From Incurvaria masculella (lineage: Eukaryota > Arthropoda > Insecta > Lepidoptera > Incurvariidae), in the NCBI GenBank assembly GCA_946894095.1, contig OX335644.1, positions 9,591,595-9,655,594 on the forward strand: a stretch of 64,000 bases of DNA, in the 5' to 3' direction. This document shows positions 1 through 9,655 of the stretch, piece after piece (within the stretch, counting starts at the first letter, position 1; each line of letters opens with the position of its first letter). The notes below the pieces were generated by a model that saw nothing but the letters and a program-made list of their open reading frames with translations, had not been told where the DNA came from and made no database searches. The position numbers and the translations under genes are program-made.

Positions 1-235
1 AGTCTGACCTCAGATAAAAGAAAATAAAGAAGGTGATACCCAACTACCAAAACGTTTTACCGCGCAGTCAGTCGTCACAGGGCGAATTTGCGCGTGCGAC
101 TCAAATTCGTTTTGGACCCTCTGCCCCCGATCCAACGCGACGCATCGTCTATTCGGTTAGCGTGCCTTAGCGTAGGGTAATGTTAAATAGCCTAACCTTC
201 CTCAAGAATAGGACTGTCAAATGCAAAAATATTTT

Positions 236-759
236 TTAAGGTGGGCCACCCCGCTCAACTCCCCATTTAGACGGGCAAAGAAGATCACGCCCATATTTCT
301 TGTCAAAAATCCAAAATATTGCTTAAAATAGCTTTATATGATCGAACTCGTTTGATCGTTTGGTTTCTAAGTTATAAGGTCTGAAAGTTCGAATTTTTCG
401 CGTGTTTTATACAATAACTGTTGAGGTGGATTACTCAACGATAAAATCTATACATCTTAAAAATATTAGTCATCAGACATATCTTGTTTAATGAAAATTT
501 ATAATCAATTTACTTTGTGTTAGATTTTTGACTACAGCGGTCGTGGTTTACTTTTAGCTAGAAGTCGTTTTGTAAATAAAATTTTCGTAAATCTTACCAA
601 ATCAAACACTATGCGCATTGTCTGCTTTGTGGACGTGTTGCATCCTCCTCATCACGGAGCCGGTCTTTTTCTTTGAAACATAGAAGGTCCCAGAGCGCAA
701 TAGCACGGTTTTTACCGTGCCCGCGCGTGAGTTAGTCCCGCCGTTAAGGGACACCTTAA
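236..759. mobile_element. TTAA-flanked MITE, copy 1
   Basis: The unit runs from 240 to 755 and is bounded on both sides by TTAA (236-239 and 756-759). Its outer bases are inverted (GGTG at the left, CACC at the right). A second copy with clear similarity along its length lies at 32273-32809 and has the same inner landmarks: 'aagatcacgcccatatttct' near the left end and a short hairpin with GCACGG/CCGTGC arms near the right end. No protein is encoded. TTAA duplications are typical of the piggyBac superfamily, but the terminal bases do not settle the family, so this is a non-autonomous DNA element of uncertain class. Confidence 0.55.
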
Positions 760-1204
760 AGTCCGACTGTTAGTTCTAGAAATTAGCGCTTTAAAAAGCT
801 TCTTTCCGCTATAGAGGTCATTCTTAAAAACTGTTACGGCTTTTTAAAATTAGAATGTGCCAAAGCGTGATTCAATCGCAGCCAGCATGTCATTATCGTG
901 CGACGTGCAACTGTACGATGAAAAGTGCAACTCCTTGCAACTTTGAGACCGCTCCATTTTTCGCTGATCTGAGACGGGGCGGCGGCGACCAAGCAACCGC
1001 TGGAGAAGCCGGGGGCCGTTCGCTCGCGCAATTTTCGTGGCCGTTCTGAGAAATGATGGAGCAGCTGTTAAATATGATAATTTTATTGACAAACTACGTA
1101 ACGAGCAGCCGGCGCCTTTAATGCGTTACGGCGAGATGTCTTCGCGTCGCCTCCGCCCTCGCCCCTCCTTCCCTGCCGCCTCCCTGCCGGATTCCCACAC
1201 TGTC
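760..1204. other. No gene seen
   Basis: This stretch holds only short, overlapping open frames on both strands. None resembles a known protein or has splice-like borders. Base composition rises to moderately GC-rich around 970-1170. Nothing else is supported. Confidence 0.4.
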
Positions 1205-1305
1205 ATGCCATGGACAGTCATGAATGGCTAATACCATACCCACCGTCACAATATGAGCATAACACACCGCATTCTCAAAGGAATTATAGGTGCTATGCCA
1301 GCATA
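1205..1305 (-). repeat. Fragment of the 5S-headed SINE family (3' part)
   Basis: The stretch matches the 3' half of the element at 19985-20372: the 'atggctaataccata' and 'aacacaccgcattc' blocks occur in the same order. It lacks the 5S-like head and is a truncated, diverged copy read on the minus strand. Confidence 0.55.
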
Positions 1306-1318
1306 TCAACTCAGGAAA

Positions 1319-1425
1319 GCGAAAACGAGTTAGTCACAGATAAAAGTGAGACACTTACGCCTGACGTCATCAAATATCAAATGTTATGTTGTGTCATTGC
1401 ACTCTAATTAGAATAATGAGAAAGG
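1319..1425 (+). repeat. Dispersed repeat D, copy 1
   Basis: The sequence is found again in inverted orientation at 62411-62545 inside NSUN6 intron 4. Shared blocks include 'cctgacgtcatcaaat' and 'tgtcattgcactctaatta'. In the second copy a LINE 3' fragment follows directly, so this may be the untranslated part of a non-LTR element. No open frame is conserved between the two. Confidence 0.5.
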
Positions 1426-1434
1426 GCAACACTT

Positions 1435-1605
1435 ATCCCCGATTGCACGAAGACACGGCCGAGTTAATCAATGTTTAAACACGTCACTTTGAGTGAACCG
1501 TATGGAATTCCTTGCATACTGTCCATACAAAGTGACGTGTTTAATCATACGTTGACGTTGATTTTGATTTTTTGTGCTTCCGTGCACTCCGCCCTAAGTG
1601 ACTCG
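1435..1605 (+). mobile_element. Short MITE family C, copy 1
   Basis: The copy carries internal inverted blocks (AACACGTCACTTTG near 1477, CAAAGTGACGTGTTT near 1530) and ends related to TTGCACGAA/TTCGTGCA. A full second copy lies in opposite orientation at 51805-51965, just upstream of Arf1, and a remnant at 10760-10830. The small size and inverted ends suggest a non-autonomous DNA transposon. Confidence 0.5.
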
Positions 1606-1639
1606 TGGCTGTAATTTCATGATTAAGTAATTTATTACA

Positions 1640-1890
1640 CATCGGCGAGTCACAAGTGACTGCGAAATAGGTTCGCGGATGGGCACGGTACGAGACGCGC
1701 TGCCGCGCCGTGAGCGAGCGTGGTACATTCCTGCGCGAGCGCTTTCCCACGCGTCGAGTATCGCGCGATCGGTCGGCCACCGCCGCGCCTGCGCACGCCC
1801 GCTCGCCGCGCGTCACCTGCCACCGCCACCACCGGCGACGAGCCAGCGAGGAAGTACGCGAGTGGCGCCGGCCAGTCAGTTCGCTTATGC
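1640..1890. other. GC-rich, CpG-rich stretch
   Basis: The stretch is far richer in GC and CpG than its surroundings and opens several reading frames on both strands. Those frames are a by-product of the base composition; none looks like a protein. It could be a promoter or first-exon region, but no splice site or start codon singles out a gene. Its right end ('ccggccagtcagttcgctta') recurs at 10127-10144. Confidence 0.3.
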
Positions 1891-2259
1891 ATGGGGAAGA
1901 TACTTCGTATTCCCTCCTCCTAGACCTAGACGTAAAGCCAGACCTCGCATTAGGTACTGCATCATTGAGTACATCTTTCATCTAAAACTCGTAAATATTT
2001 TTTTTTAAGGAATGACAGTTTTCAGTTCATGCAACACCTACAATAAGTTTTGCGTTTTCTTCCCGGTTGACCAGTGCAACGTATGAAATAAAATATTATA
2101 GGTTATTTTATTGAGATATTTTATTTTCGAGGACTTCATTTGTTTAGCATAACTTGAAGCAATAAATTATCGGAATAACAACAAGGAAATTGAGTCATTT
2201 CAATTACATAGGTCAAGTAAAAACACCTGTCGTGATAAATAAGCAGTTTTCTTCCCCAT
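1891..2259. mobile_element. Small element with ATGGGGAAGA terminal inverted repeats
   Basis: The 369-bp unit starts with ATGGGGAAGA (1891-1900) and ends with the exact inverse TCTTCCCCAT (2250-2259). A related locus at 10127-10182 carries the flanking blocks 'cagtcagttcgctta' and 'ctgatgttctcga' close together, so it looks like the same sequence without this insertion. Target duplication is not clear. Confidence 0.5.
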
Positions 2260-2424
2260 TCGCGGACTACTGATGTTCTCGAATTCCAACGACACTGTTC
2301 TGTACAGGTTACCAATTTTTTCTCTAGTTTTTTTTATTTATTAGGTAAGAAACACTAAAACAGGCAATATAAAAAATAAAATTACGAAACACAATTAAAC
2401 AATTCACCGTCTTCTAACTATGCA

Positions 2425-2490
2425 CGGTAAATCAATGCGATGGCACAAACCCGGGCGGGTTTAACCATACCACCAACCCCAACGCTACGG
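2425..2490 (-). repeat. Fragment of the 5S-headed SINE family (middle part)
   Basis: The block 'aatgcgatgg...aaacccgggcggg...accataccacc' corresponds to the middle of the SINE-like repeat at 20165-20210. Only this piece is present. Confidence 0.45.
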
Positions 2491-2547
2491 GCCGCATTTC
2501 GATTTACTTATTTATTGTAAATATCTGTAGCTGTACTTTTTTTTATA

Positions 2548-2855
2548 TCCTAGACCAGCTATACTCTAAGTGTGTTCCGCGGAACCCTAGGGTTCCGCGA
2601 TACCCCTGTAGGGGTTCCGCAAGAATTTAGAAAAAAAACATACAAAAATACAGGTGAAGTTAACAAAAGCGTGTTAAAAAATCAATCATCAAATCATGTG
2701 GTAAAGTAAGTAATAATTAGGGGACTGTTACATTGTACTTTTATTAGGCTAAATACACTTTTAAAAACTATTATTTTATTGTAGGGTTCCGTCAAGTATT
2801 TTGCTTTCCAAAAGGTTTCCGTCACCAAAAAAGTTTGAGAACCGCTGTCCTAGAC
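2548..2855. mobile_element. hAT-type MITE with 8-bp target duplication
   Basis: A 292-bp unit (2556-2847) is flanked by perfect copies of TCCTAGAC (2548-2555 and 2848-2855). It begins CAGC and ends with the hAT-like terminus 'tttgagaaccgctg'. An 8-bp duplication with CAG...CTG ends is characteristic of hAT elements. It has no coding capacity. A GGAACCCTAGGGTTCC palindrome lies near the left end. Confidence 0.8.
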
Positions 2856-3302
2856 TATTACTTAATAATCGCGATCAAATCACGACCAATATAAATGTGT
2901 ACATTTATTGTCTAATTCCTATAATTTTACTCTGTTTTTACGGTGTAGACACAGTTATGAATTGACTCATGTTAAATAAAAAAATCTCAAGCGCTTCAGA
3001 AAAAAAAGCCGAATCGAAATCAGTCAAGCTTTCTCGGGGAAAATGCGCTAAGACAAATTTGAACGAGCGAACATTTTTATAGTAGCTAGCAGTTAACACG
3101 ATAAGAACCATACATACATACGGAAAACCGTATCTCCATCAGTCAGAAAAATTTGGAGAAAAATTGAAACATTCGTTTGCACACGCAAACAACCTCTCGC
3201 ATATCACGCCTATAGTGGTACAGCGGGTCTACTCAGGTAAGCGAACACGAGAAGTTCTCCCGGGAAAATTTCTCAAACTCTATGTAGAAAAAAAAAATTA
3301 AC

Positions 3303-3563
3303 AAAAAAAATAACCGACTTCAAAGAAAAAGCACTAAAAAGTAAAAAATAATTTCCATTTTTGTAGTTACGATTTCTGTTATTTTTTGAGTCGGCGTCAG
3401 CCGGGCACGCGCTGCGCAAATCAAGAGAACCTAACCTAACCTAACCTAACCTAACCTAACCTTGGCTGACACCGACTCAAAAAATAACAGAAATCGTAAC
3501 TACAAAAATGGAAATTATTTTTTACTTTTTAGTGCTTTTTCTTTGAAGTCGGTTATTTTTTTT
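3303..3563. repeat. 100-bp inverted repeat enclosing telomeric CCTAA repeats
   Basis: The left arm (3303-3402) and right arm (3464-3563) are reverse complements with one visible mismatch. The 61-bp spacer contains six full units plus a partial unit of CCTAA (3430-3462), the complement of the insect telomeric repeat TTAGG. The outer part of each arm ('taaccgacttcaaag') resembles the end of a dispersed repeat that also lies just downstream (3655-3917). Confidence 0.85.
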
Positions 3564-3654
3564 GATATTTTTTTTTAAATTGTTTATTTTTAGTGAATCT
3601 GAAGTACACTTACTAATTTGTACACGTCCTTTCCAATAAAAAAAGAATCACCGA

Positions 3655-3917
3655 AATCGGTTGGCGTTATATTGAGTTATTCGTCCATTTGTCGCGCACA
3701 TCTTAATACAAATTTAAGACTTTTATGATTTTCTCATGGAAATCATTGTGAGAACTTAACCAAATTAAAATGGGACCACTTGGGAAGCACTAGCTATCAT
3801 TTAAAAAAAATAATCATCAAAATCGGTTCACCCAGGCAAAAGTTATGAGGTAACAAACATAAAAAAAAACATACAGACGAATTGATAACCTCCTCCTTTT
3901 TTTGAAGTCGGTTAAAA
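3655..3917 (+). repeat. Dispersed repeat E (GAAGTCGGTTA tail)
   Basis: This non-coding stretch ends in 'cctcctcctttttttgaagt' followed by 'cggtta'. A similar ending with 'aaatcggt' blocks is at 21340-21460. It resembles a repeat type very common in moth and butterfly DNA. The class (LINE tail or DNA element) cannot be decided here. Confidence 0.5.
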
Positions 3918-3959
3918 ACATTTCCAAATAAAGTTTAACCGCTTCGAACACGAGATTTT

Positions 3960-4140
3960 TTCGTCGTCGAGTGAATCCGCTGATCGAACCAAACTTTATG
4001 GCCTATCGGATGTTGGCGCGTGACACTGCGGAGAACACAAATTATAGGTCAGCGGCGCGGCGCGCGGGGGGCGCACCCTACCTGCGCAACCGCGGACTCG
4101 TGTATTCAGACCGGCCAAAAAGTTTGGCCCGACCGGTGTC
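3960..4140 (+). repeat. Dispersed repeat F, copy 1
   Basis: Shares 'gaccggccaaaaagttt' and 'accaaactttatggc' blocks with other sites. A related piece lies at 6625-6715, and the family recurs at 62899-63045. The GC-rich middle opens short frames on both strands that are not conserved between copies, so no protein is called. Confidence 0.45.
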
Positions 4141-4879
4141 TTCTCCGTTCTGTCGTGGCTAAGAAAATCAAGTAAGCAACATGACGTTTGTGAACGTACT
4201 GTTAACATGGAGCTTCACCTGACAATTCCGAAATTAATTATTTAGCGAGTACTAAATAATTATCACACTCTTGAATACCTATGCAATGACAACTCCAATA
4301 GTGTACATAAACCCAATGGAAGAAAATAAAGGACTATACGAATAGACTCTGTCTAAGAATGTTTTTTCTGCATTCCAGATGGAGCAGCATACAGCGCGGG
4401 TTGCAAAATGGTTTTTGTGGTGGTCAAACACGATTAATGCGAAGACGGTCTGCCGTCGTAATGTCTGCCGCGAATGGGCGGGGTGGCCAGCCCGGCATCC
4501 TCCAACGCACCAACAAGGCCTCGGTATTGCAAGAAACACATAAGTCATCTAGCAGGTGTGCTCCTGGGAATGTCTGTCGAGATCACCATTCGAACGATCA
4601 AAGTAACAGACCGGTCGGCGAGCCTTGCCTTACTCAAAAGCAAGAAGTACCTGCACGCAGTGTGAAGAGTTGTCACCAATCCTAACAAGGCTGCACTTAA
4701 TTTATTGAAACTCGTTAATTGCAATCGGTAGCACAACAATGTAATTGAATTATCTGACATTACTGATATTTAATTACCCAGACAGCCGTTAATAGTTAAA
4801 TATCAGGAAATTTAAAGGTTGAAGAAATAATAATTCCTGGGAAGTCAGTATTTTTGCAGTTTTTTGTCTGCAACTGTTT
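4141..4879. other. No confirmed gene; weak open frames
   Basis: A frame beginning at an ATG at 4380, right after an acceptor-like 'ttctgcattccag', is open for about 55 codons, and another plus frame covers 4474-4665. Both are arginine- and tryptophan-rich and match no family I recognise. They may be remnants of a transposon-borne helix-turn-helix protein, but I cannot support that. Confidence 0.25.
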
Positions 4880-4935
4880 CATCATAATATCATAACGGTC
4901 GTGTGGTATTAGCCATCCATTTCGGGTTGCATAAA
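4880..4935 (+). repeat. 3' end of the 5S-headed SINE family
   Basis: The stretch has the conserved 3' block 'gtggtattagccatccat' followed by 'gcataaaaaata', matching the A-rich end of the other plus-oriented copies (43405-43515, 63390-63493). Confidence 0.5.
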
Positions 4936-5000
4936 AAATACAATTATAACCGAACGGACATGTAAGCAGTACTAGTGTAGACGTCCATATTATTGGACAG

Positions 5001-5006
5001 TTTATT
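5001..5006 (-). terminator. Possible polyadenylation signal for the exon at 5182-5310
   Basis: AATAAA on the minus strand (TTTATT on plus) lies about 175 bases downstream of the stop codon of the candidate terminal exon. The hexamer is common by chance in AT-rich DNA, so this is suggestive only. Confidence 0.3.
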
Positions 5007-5181
5007 CGGCAAGACTAGTTCCTTATCATGGGGTTTTATGACACCAATCGAATGTGGATTTCTTTCAAGAATTTACACGTCAATATGTATGCTTAAAAAC
5101 ATCATTGCGGGAAAACTAAGTTAACAATAGTCAACCGCTGGAAAAGAAATATCATCTGAACTCGGGAATCAGAATTCATGT

Positions 5182-5310
5182 TCACTTTTTATCCACAATA
5201 TATTTTTTCTTCAATCCAGACGGGATAGCATCTGCCACAGAGCAATAATTGTAGCGCGACACCCGGTCGGACAGCTTATGGTACAGGTAGTGTGTGTACA
5301 TTGTATCAGC
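5182..5310 (-). CDS. Candidate terminal exon of an unknown gene
   Basis: On the minus strand a long pyrimidine tract and TTTATTTCAG directly precede a 129-base frame that encodes 42 residues and a TGA stop (5184-5182). The peptide includes THYLYHKLSDRVSRYNYC and ends GLKKKYIVDKK. Codons such as CTG, TCC, GTG and CGC make this island richer in GC than the AT-rich DNA around it, as expected for coding sequence, and the other two frames hit stops or look random. An AATAAA lies downstream at 5006-5001. I do not recognise the protein. Upstream exons would lie at higher coordinates; the signal-peptide exon at 33567-33687 is one possible partner, but that is only inference. It could also be a relic. 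Confidence 0.5.
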   Translation of the reverse strand, partial: ADTMYTHYLYHKLSDRVSRYNYCSVADAIPSGLKKKYIVDKK

Positions 5311-6774
5311 CTGAAATAAAAAAAATACAACTGATTCACTTGTATGTTTATAGTTTATATTAAAAAAGCCACATACATATCGATCTGATACTTAATGAGG
5401 AGAGTATTAATTGGTATTAAATATGGATTATTCTTGTGTAGGCGTATGGCAGTATAGGTGTGTGCTCTCCGCAACTCAACAAAAAGTTCAGTTATGCCGA
5501 TTGAATGTTTCCCTACGCCGGGACTGCGACGACCTCTTGTGTTGGAATTAATCAGAATTAATTAGTTGAATCATGGGCAAAAACTACTTTCCTAATTAAT
5601 GTCTATGTAATCTCACTATGGAAGCCGCCATCTGTTGTGAAATCGCTATTAGTTTCTATGTGCGAATATATCAAAAGATTATGATATTTCATGGCGAGCC
5701 TAAGAAGTTGCTCGTGGGAATAACTGTGAATATAATATCAGTAAATAAAATTAAAATTGAGCATTGCATCGACCATTAGATAGCGGCGCTCCGTATTTTA
5801 AATACGCTACTTATAGAATAGTTTATAACTAATTTGGCATATAATATATTTGCTCAAGCACTAGAAAATCATTCTATAACACTCTCGAGCGAGTTAATGG
5901 ATCAATAAAATATAATTTCCACCGTTATGATGAAGTTAAATTTAATAAAATGCTTTGCAACGTAAAAGCTTTCAGAGACGTCGCTTCTCGCCCAGTTCAA
6001 ATATTTTAAATGTAAACTATCTAGTGAGGTACGGTCATAGTCAAAATTAGCTTATTAAAATATTTAAGCATTAGTTTGGTAACATGAAATTTATTTTAGA
6101 AATATGTTTCCTCGGCAAATAGAGTCAACTGTCTCGGTTCCATTGCAAGGACTTAGAGTAAGCATTATTCTTTGATGAAGGCCCGGTTTGTATACTTTTT
6201 AATGTTTTTCTATACTTCCATATGCACTTACGAACGAATTCTCGCTATATGACCTCTATTGGATCTTTGGAGGTTATAAAATGTAATAAATAAAAAAGTA
6301 AGATGCTATTTAGTTTGCAAATATGATTAGCAACCGGAAACGATTATTTTTTTTATTCTAAAAGAAAGTTTAATTCGGTAAACTGTAGGATAAATCAAAA
6401 TTATGGGTATATGGATGGGTGGCGAAATTGGTAGAGGCAATACCCGCGTAAGGTTCTTTTTATGCAGATTTCTTTATTTCATGAATGTGTCTTGCTTCAC
6501 GAAATTCTACATACATATGACATTTAACTCGGTGTTCTTAATGAATTTCCGTGTTTTCTTTCAGTTTTTGTTAGAAAATAAGTAAAGATTGCAGGTTCAT
6601 TATAGATGTGACGTTAACCAAACCGCTGAATAGCTAGAACCCTACCCTGCGCAAACTCGGGCTCAACGTATGCTAATTCAGGCCGGCCAAAAAGTTAGGT
6701 CCGAACTGTACGCATATGTATGCAAGCATATACTAATTACTGAACGTGAATGGTTTACAGGCGCACATAAAGTG
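5311..6774. other. No gene seen
   Basis: AT-rich DNA without convincing coding frames. The only recognisable piece is a dispersed repeat F fragment near 6625-6715 ('caggccggccaaaaagtta'). Confidence 0.4.
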
Positions 6775-6965
6775 CATTGATATCGAGCAGCTCCGCGAGC
6801 CAGCCGCCTCCGCACCGCAACCGCACCGCCTCCGCACCGACTCCGCACCGCCGCCGCGGCGGCGCCGCCGACGACACGCCGCGCCAGCTGACGCGCCGCG
6901 ATCTCCTTTTGGCGCCAAATGTCAATTTCTCAGAGATTGTGCGCGAGTGGCGCCAGAGTACACTC
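6775..6965. other. GC-rich island
   Basis: A CpG-dense stretch with repeated CCGCACCG-type units, followed by an E2F-like palindrome at 6908-6919. It opens proline- and arginine-rich frames on both strands that look like composition artefacts. It may be a promoter or 5' untranslated exon; no start codon, donor or protein match supports a gene. Confidence 0.35.
6908..6919. promoter_or_regulatory. E2F-like palindrome TTTGGCGCCAAA
   Basis: The perfect 12-bp palindrome TTTGGCGCCAAA fits the E2F/DP binding consensus (TTTSGCGC) on both strands and sits at the edge of a GC-rich island. Known E2F sites of this shape drive S-phase genes. No such gene is identified beside it here. Confidence 0.35.
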
Positions 6966-7189
6966 GCTCAAACATTATGCTCTCTGTAGAGTTAAATATG
7001 TTTTTTTATCATTCCGTTGATAATGGAGGCTCTACATTATGATAATAACATTACATTAAATAAACTATGTTAATACATTTTATTGATGGTAATTTGAATT
7101 GTAAAATGTAAACTTTAGTTAAGTTTACCGAACAAACTCCGCAATAGGCTGTTTAGAGAGCCTTGTCAATTGATATAGGACATGGTCAG

Positions 7190-7345
7190 CGCTGGATATG
7201 GTGACGAGATTTGAGGAGGATAGGTCGATGTTAAGATGGTTTGCACATGTTGAGCGAATGGGTGACGAAAGAAGGTGACTAATACAAAATACAGAGCAGA
7301 AGTGAGTGGAATGATCGTGCCCGTGCGGCGAGGCCTAGGAAAACG
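7190..7345 (+). mobile_element. Degraded LINE fragment (C-terminal end of ORF2)
   Basis: The plus strand reads RWFAHVERMGDERR and, after a frame change, YRAEVSG and RPRK. This series is typical of the far C-terminal part of insect non-LTR retrotransposon polyproteins. Stops and frameshifts make it a fossil. Nothing upstream of it is recognisable as reverse transcriptase. Confidence 0.65.
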
Positions 7346-8060
7346 TAAAACCGTGCCTCCTACTCCTACTTCTGATCTCGCTTCTGATCGCCCGGGTTAG
7401 AACCATCGCATTGAGTGATTGATAGTCGAAGCGGTCAAACTGTGTTATATATTCGAATGAAAGATCTAATATAGGTAAACATTAACTTGTTCTGGAATTC
7501 GATGTGATGACTACTGCTATGATTTCATGACAATAGGTGTGATATTAGCCATTCAAGTCCAGTAATCCGATACAGAATATTCATGACCAGTACATACCTA
7601 CATAACATGTTTAGATTGAGGTCAAAGTAGTATGCATTAACATTTTCCTCGTGTATGTATAATATGTATGAAAAACGCATAATCAAATAGATTTTTTTTG
7701 TAGGTTAGTGCGGTCATTTGCAAGGTTTTGACCCATGATACCCTTTGTCAAATTTCACGTGGTATCGAGAGTGCCGAACACCTTTAAACAGAATAATAGC
7801 AATAGCATAATCTACCTTTAAAAGGGTGAAATATGTTTTTAAATACGTGAAGGGTTTCCGGAGATTACCCTCCATAACGAACCAGATAATAATATATTTG
7901 AACTTGTTAATTTAAGTACTCTTCGAGAAATAAACGAATAACTGACGGTAACCTAGCGTAGCACTCAGCCTGAACGTGCTTGATCGACGTAATTCCGCAA
8001 AATCTTCGGAAACGCACTTCCGACGCACGCGGTGAAAATCTAAGCACTTTGTTGTGTTGA
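7346..8060. other. No gene seen
   Basis: No supported feature. A 7530-7560 stretch has a short match to the SINE-family 'ggctaatatcaca' block. The minus frame over 7907-8107 runs through the hairpin at 8061-8104 and has no recognisable domain. Confidence 0.4.
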
Positions 8061-8104
8061 GCAAACGCCAGCAAATCTGTAATAATAGATTTGCTGGCGT
8101 TTGC
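8061..8104. repeat. Perfect 18-bp hairpin
   Basis: GCAAACGCCAGCAAATCT (8061-8078) and its exact reverse complement (8087-8104) are separated by 8 bases. This could be the junction of two inverted element ends or a very short palindromic element. The same 'aacgccag' word occurs in the element at 8290-8601. Confidence 0.7.
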
Positions 8105-8289
8105 CATTCATTTCATTCTCATTATAATTGGAATGAAATTTTCGCAATTCTGCACTGTAGCACAAGAAACGTCGAATGATGGAACGCAGTCGGTTGGCTA
8201 GTGAAAATGTGGCACACTATTACGCCAGCATTGCACACGTCACAGCCCTGCAAACGTTCCAACCTTTTTGTCTCGACACCAGAGCCGGT

Positions 8290-8601
8290 AGTCTAAGTTG
8301 TCACCTAAATTGGCGTTACGGCAAACCGATCGACTGGCGTTTTCAAATGTATGGAGAAATTGAAGAGCGCGCGCAGCGGGCGTTAAGCGAACTAACATTT
8401 GCGAGTCCGAGCTTGATTTGACAGCTTACTCAACGTTGCCGTAAATACGTCGACGTTGCCGTTTATGTCCACTCCGCGTTTGACTTTGACAGCTTGAAGA
8501 AGTAAAACCACAGAATATCTAGTAAAAACTTGTATGGAGTCTGGAGAAAACGCCAGTCGATCGGTTTGCCGTAAACGCCAATTTAGGTGAGAACTCAGAC
8601 T
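8290..8601. mobile_element. MITE with ~70-bp terminal inverted repeats
   Basis: The left arm (8290-8360) and right arm (8532-8601) are near-perfect reverse complements sharing 'cacctaaattggcgtt', 'acggcaaaccgatcgac' and 'tggcgttttc'. The 170-bp middle has no coding potential. A short DNA-transposon derivative is the simplest reading; target duplication is not obvious. Confidence 0.65.
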
Positions 8602-8697
8602 GACCACTCAGGTGGTTCATAGCTGAAAGGCACCTAACTGCTAGCCTAGGCCCTTCATTAAAAGCAACATACAGTTAAATTGCTGAACGTCGCTTAT

Positions 8698-8925
8698 AGT
8701 CACAACAAAAATGGTACTGATAACGTAAATGGCTGGAAGATTTGTCCAGTTTTGGTATTACTTAGAAAGTATGTACTGATACTTTCATACTTCTTTATTT
8801 GCAGCCATGTGCATTATCATATTTTGTTTTGTCCGGATAACTACTTTTTAGGCGCGTAAGGAAGATATTCAGTCATTTACCTTATCGTGATCAAAAATGT
8901 CGTGACCTCCCGGAATACTCTCCTC
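8698..8925. mobile_element. MITE family A, copy without the LTR insertion
   Basis: The ends are inverted: 'aacgtaaatggct' at the left and 'agtcatttaccttatcgtga' at the right, closing with GTCGTGACCTCC. The interior 'cagttttggtattac...agtatgtactgata' matches 22630-22680, and 'gataactactttt' matches 27545-27560. In the second copy those two interior blocks are separated by the LTR retrotransposon, so this locus shows how the family looks when empty. Confidence 0.65.
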
Positions 8926-9186
8926 GGTTGAGACCGTAGAGTGGGCGGACTACCAGACGCACAATCGCTTACGAATTCGAATTCATGCAATATGAAATAT
9001 TGCCTTAGCCCATCGAAAAAATCGAGTTTATAGGTTAATAAGATGTGCATAAAGAGCATAATAAATAGGGAAAAAATGCATTCCCGATTGTCTTCATCTT
9101 GATTAGCAAAAAATATATGAATCCTTAAATCAAAATCATTATTATTGTAGGCTGGGAACCTTTGGAACATCCAAACACAAACAGTC

Positions 9187-9304
9187 GTATTCAGAGTGAA
9201 CTGTCAAAATTTAGTACGAAGATTAGCACCGGACTAACCATACAAAATGCTTTTTACTCCGGTGATAATACCCGTATTAAAGTAAATCCGCCCACTCTGA
9301 ATAC
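9187..9304. mobile_element. 118-bp MITE with GTATTCAGAGTG ends
   Basis: The unit begins GTATTCAGAGTG (9187-9198) and ends CACTCTGAATAC (9293-9304), an exact 12-bp terminal inverted repeat. The interior is non-coding. Target duplication is not clear. Confidence 0.6.
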
Positions 9305-9378
9305 CATTGAAAGGAGTTCATAACAGGAGCATGTTAATAATATAGATTAGGTGTAAACAATATCGTATGAAAAAATAT

Positions 9379-9655
9379 AAATCGGCCAAGTGCGAGTCCG
9401 GACTCGCACACGTGTAACGTATCTATGAAGGCCACCTTTTAATTTAACAAATAGTTAAATAATTTTGTTTATTTAACTATTTGTTGTTATGGCGGCAAAA
9501 TAAATACACACTCTGTGAAAATTTCAGCTGCCTACTTATTACGGTTTATGAGATACAGCCCTATGACAGACCGACGAACGGACGGGGGGACGGACGGAAA
9601 ACTGAGGCTTAGTAATAGGGTTCCGTGGGCATCTTTTGGGTACGGAATCATAAAA
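9379..9655 (+). repeat. Dispersed repeat G, copy 1
   Basis: One of four copies in the window (also 17181-17470, 18890-19205 and 34695-34987 inverted). All run from 'cggccaagtgcgagtc' through 'agcggcaaaataaata', a GGAC/GGACG run and 'taatagggttccgt', closing with 'gggtacggaa'. The copies keep the same ends and differ by point changes and small gaps, which suggests a SINE-like or other short non-autonomous element. Confidence 0.65.

Noticed and set aside
229..239. NSUN6 SAM motif I has N where human NSUN6 has G (residues 229-239 of the protein)
   Set aside because: This position varies in the family (NSUN2-type proteins have S), so it is not evidence of a dead enzyme. Coordinates here are residue numbers.
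1541..2008. Frames of 109-146 codons in the GC-rich patch
   Set aside because: Arginine- and alanine-rich frames on both strands from base composition, partly running into a small transposon.
4378..4665. Frames after an acceptor-like 'ttctgcattccag'
   Set aside because: Faint resemblance to a transposon helix-turn-helix domain, but no motif firm enough to name, and the frame breaks after 55 codons.
6403..6450. tRNA-Leu-like word 'gtggcgaaattggtagaggc'
   Set aside because: Resembles the D-arm of bacterial or plastid tRNA-Leu, but no matching acceptor stem, anticodon arm or T-arm follows.
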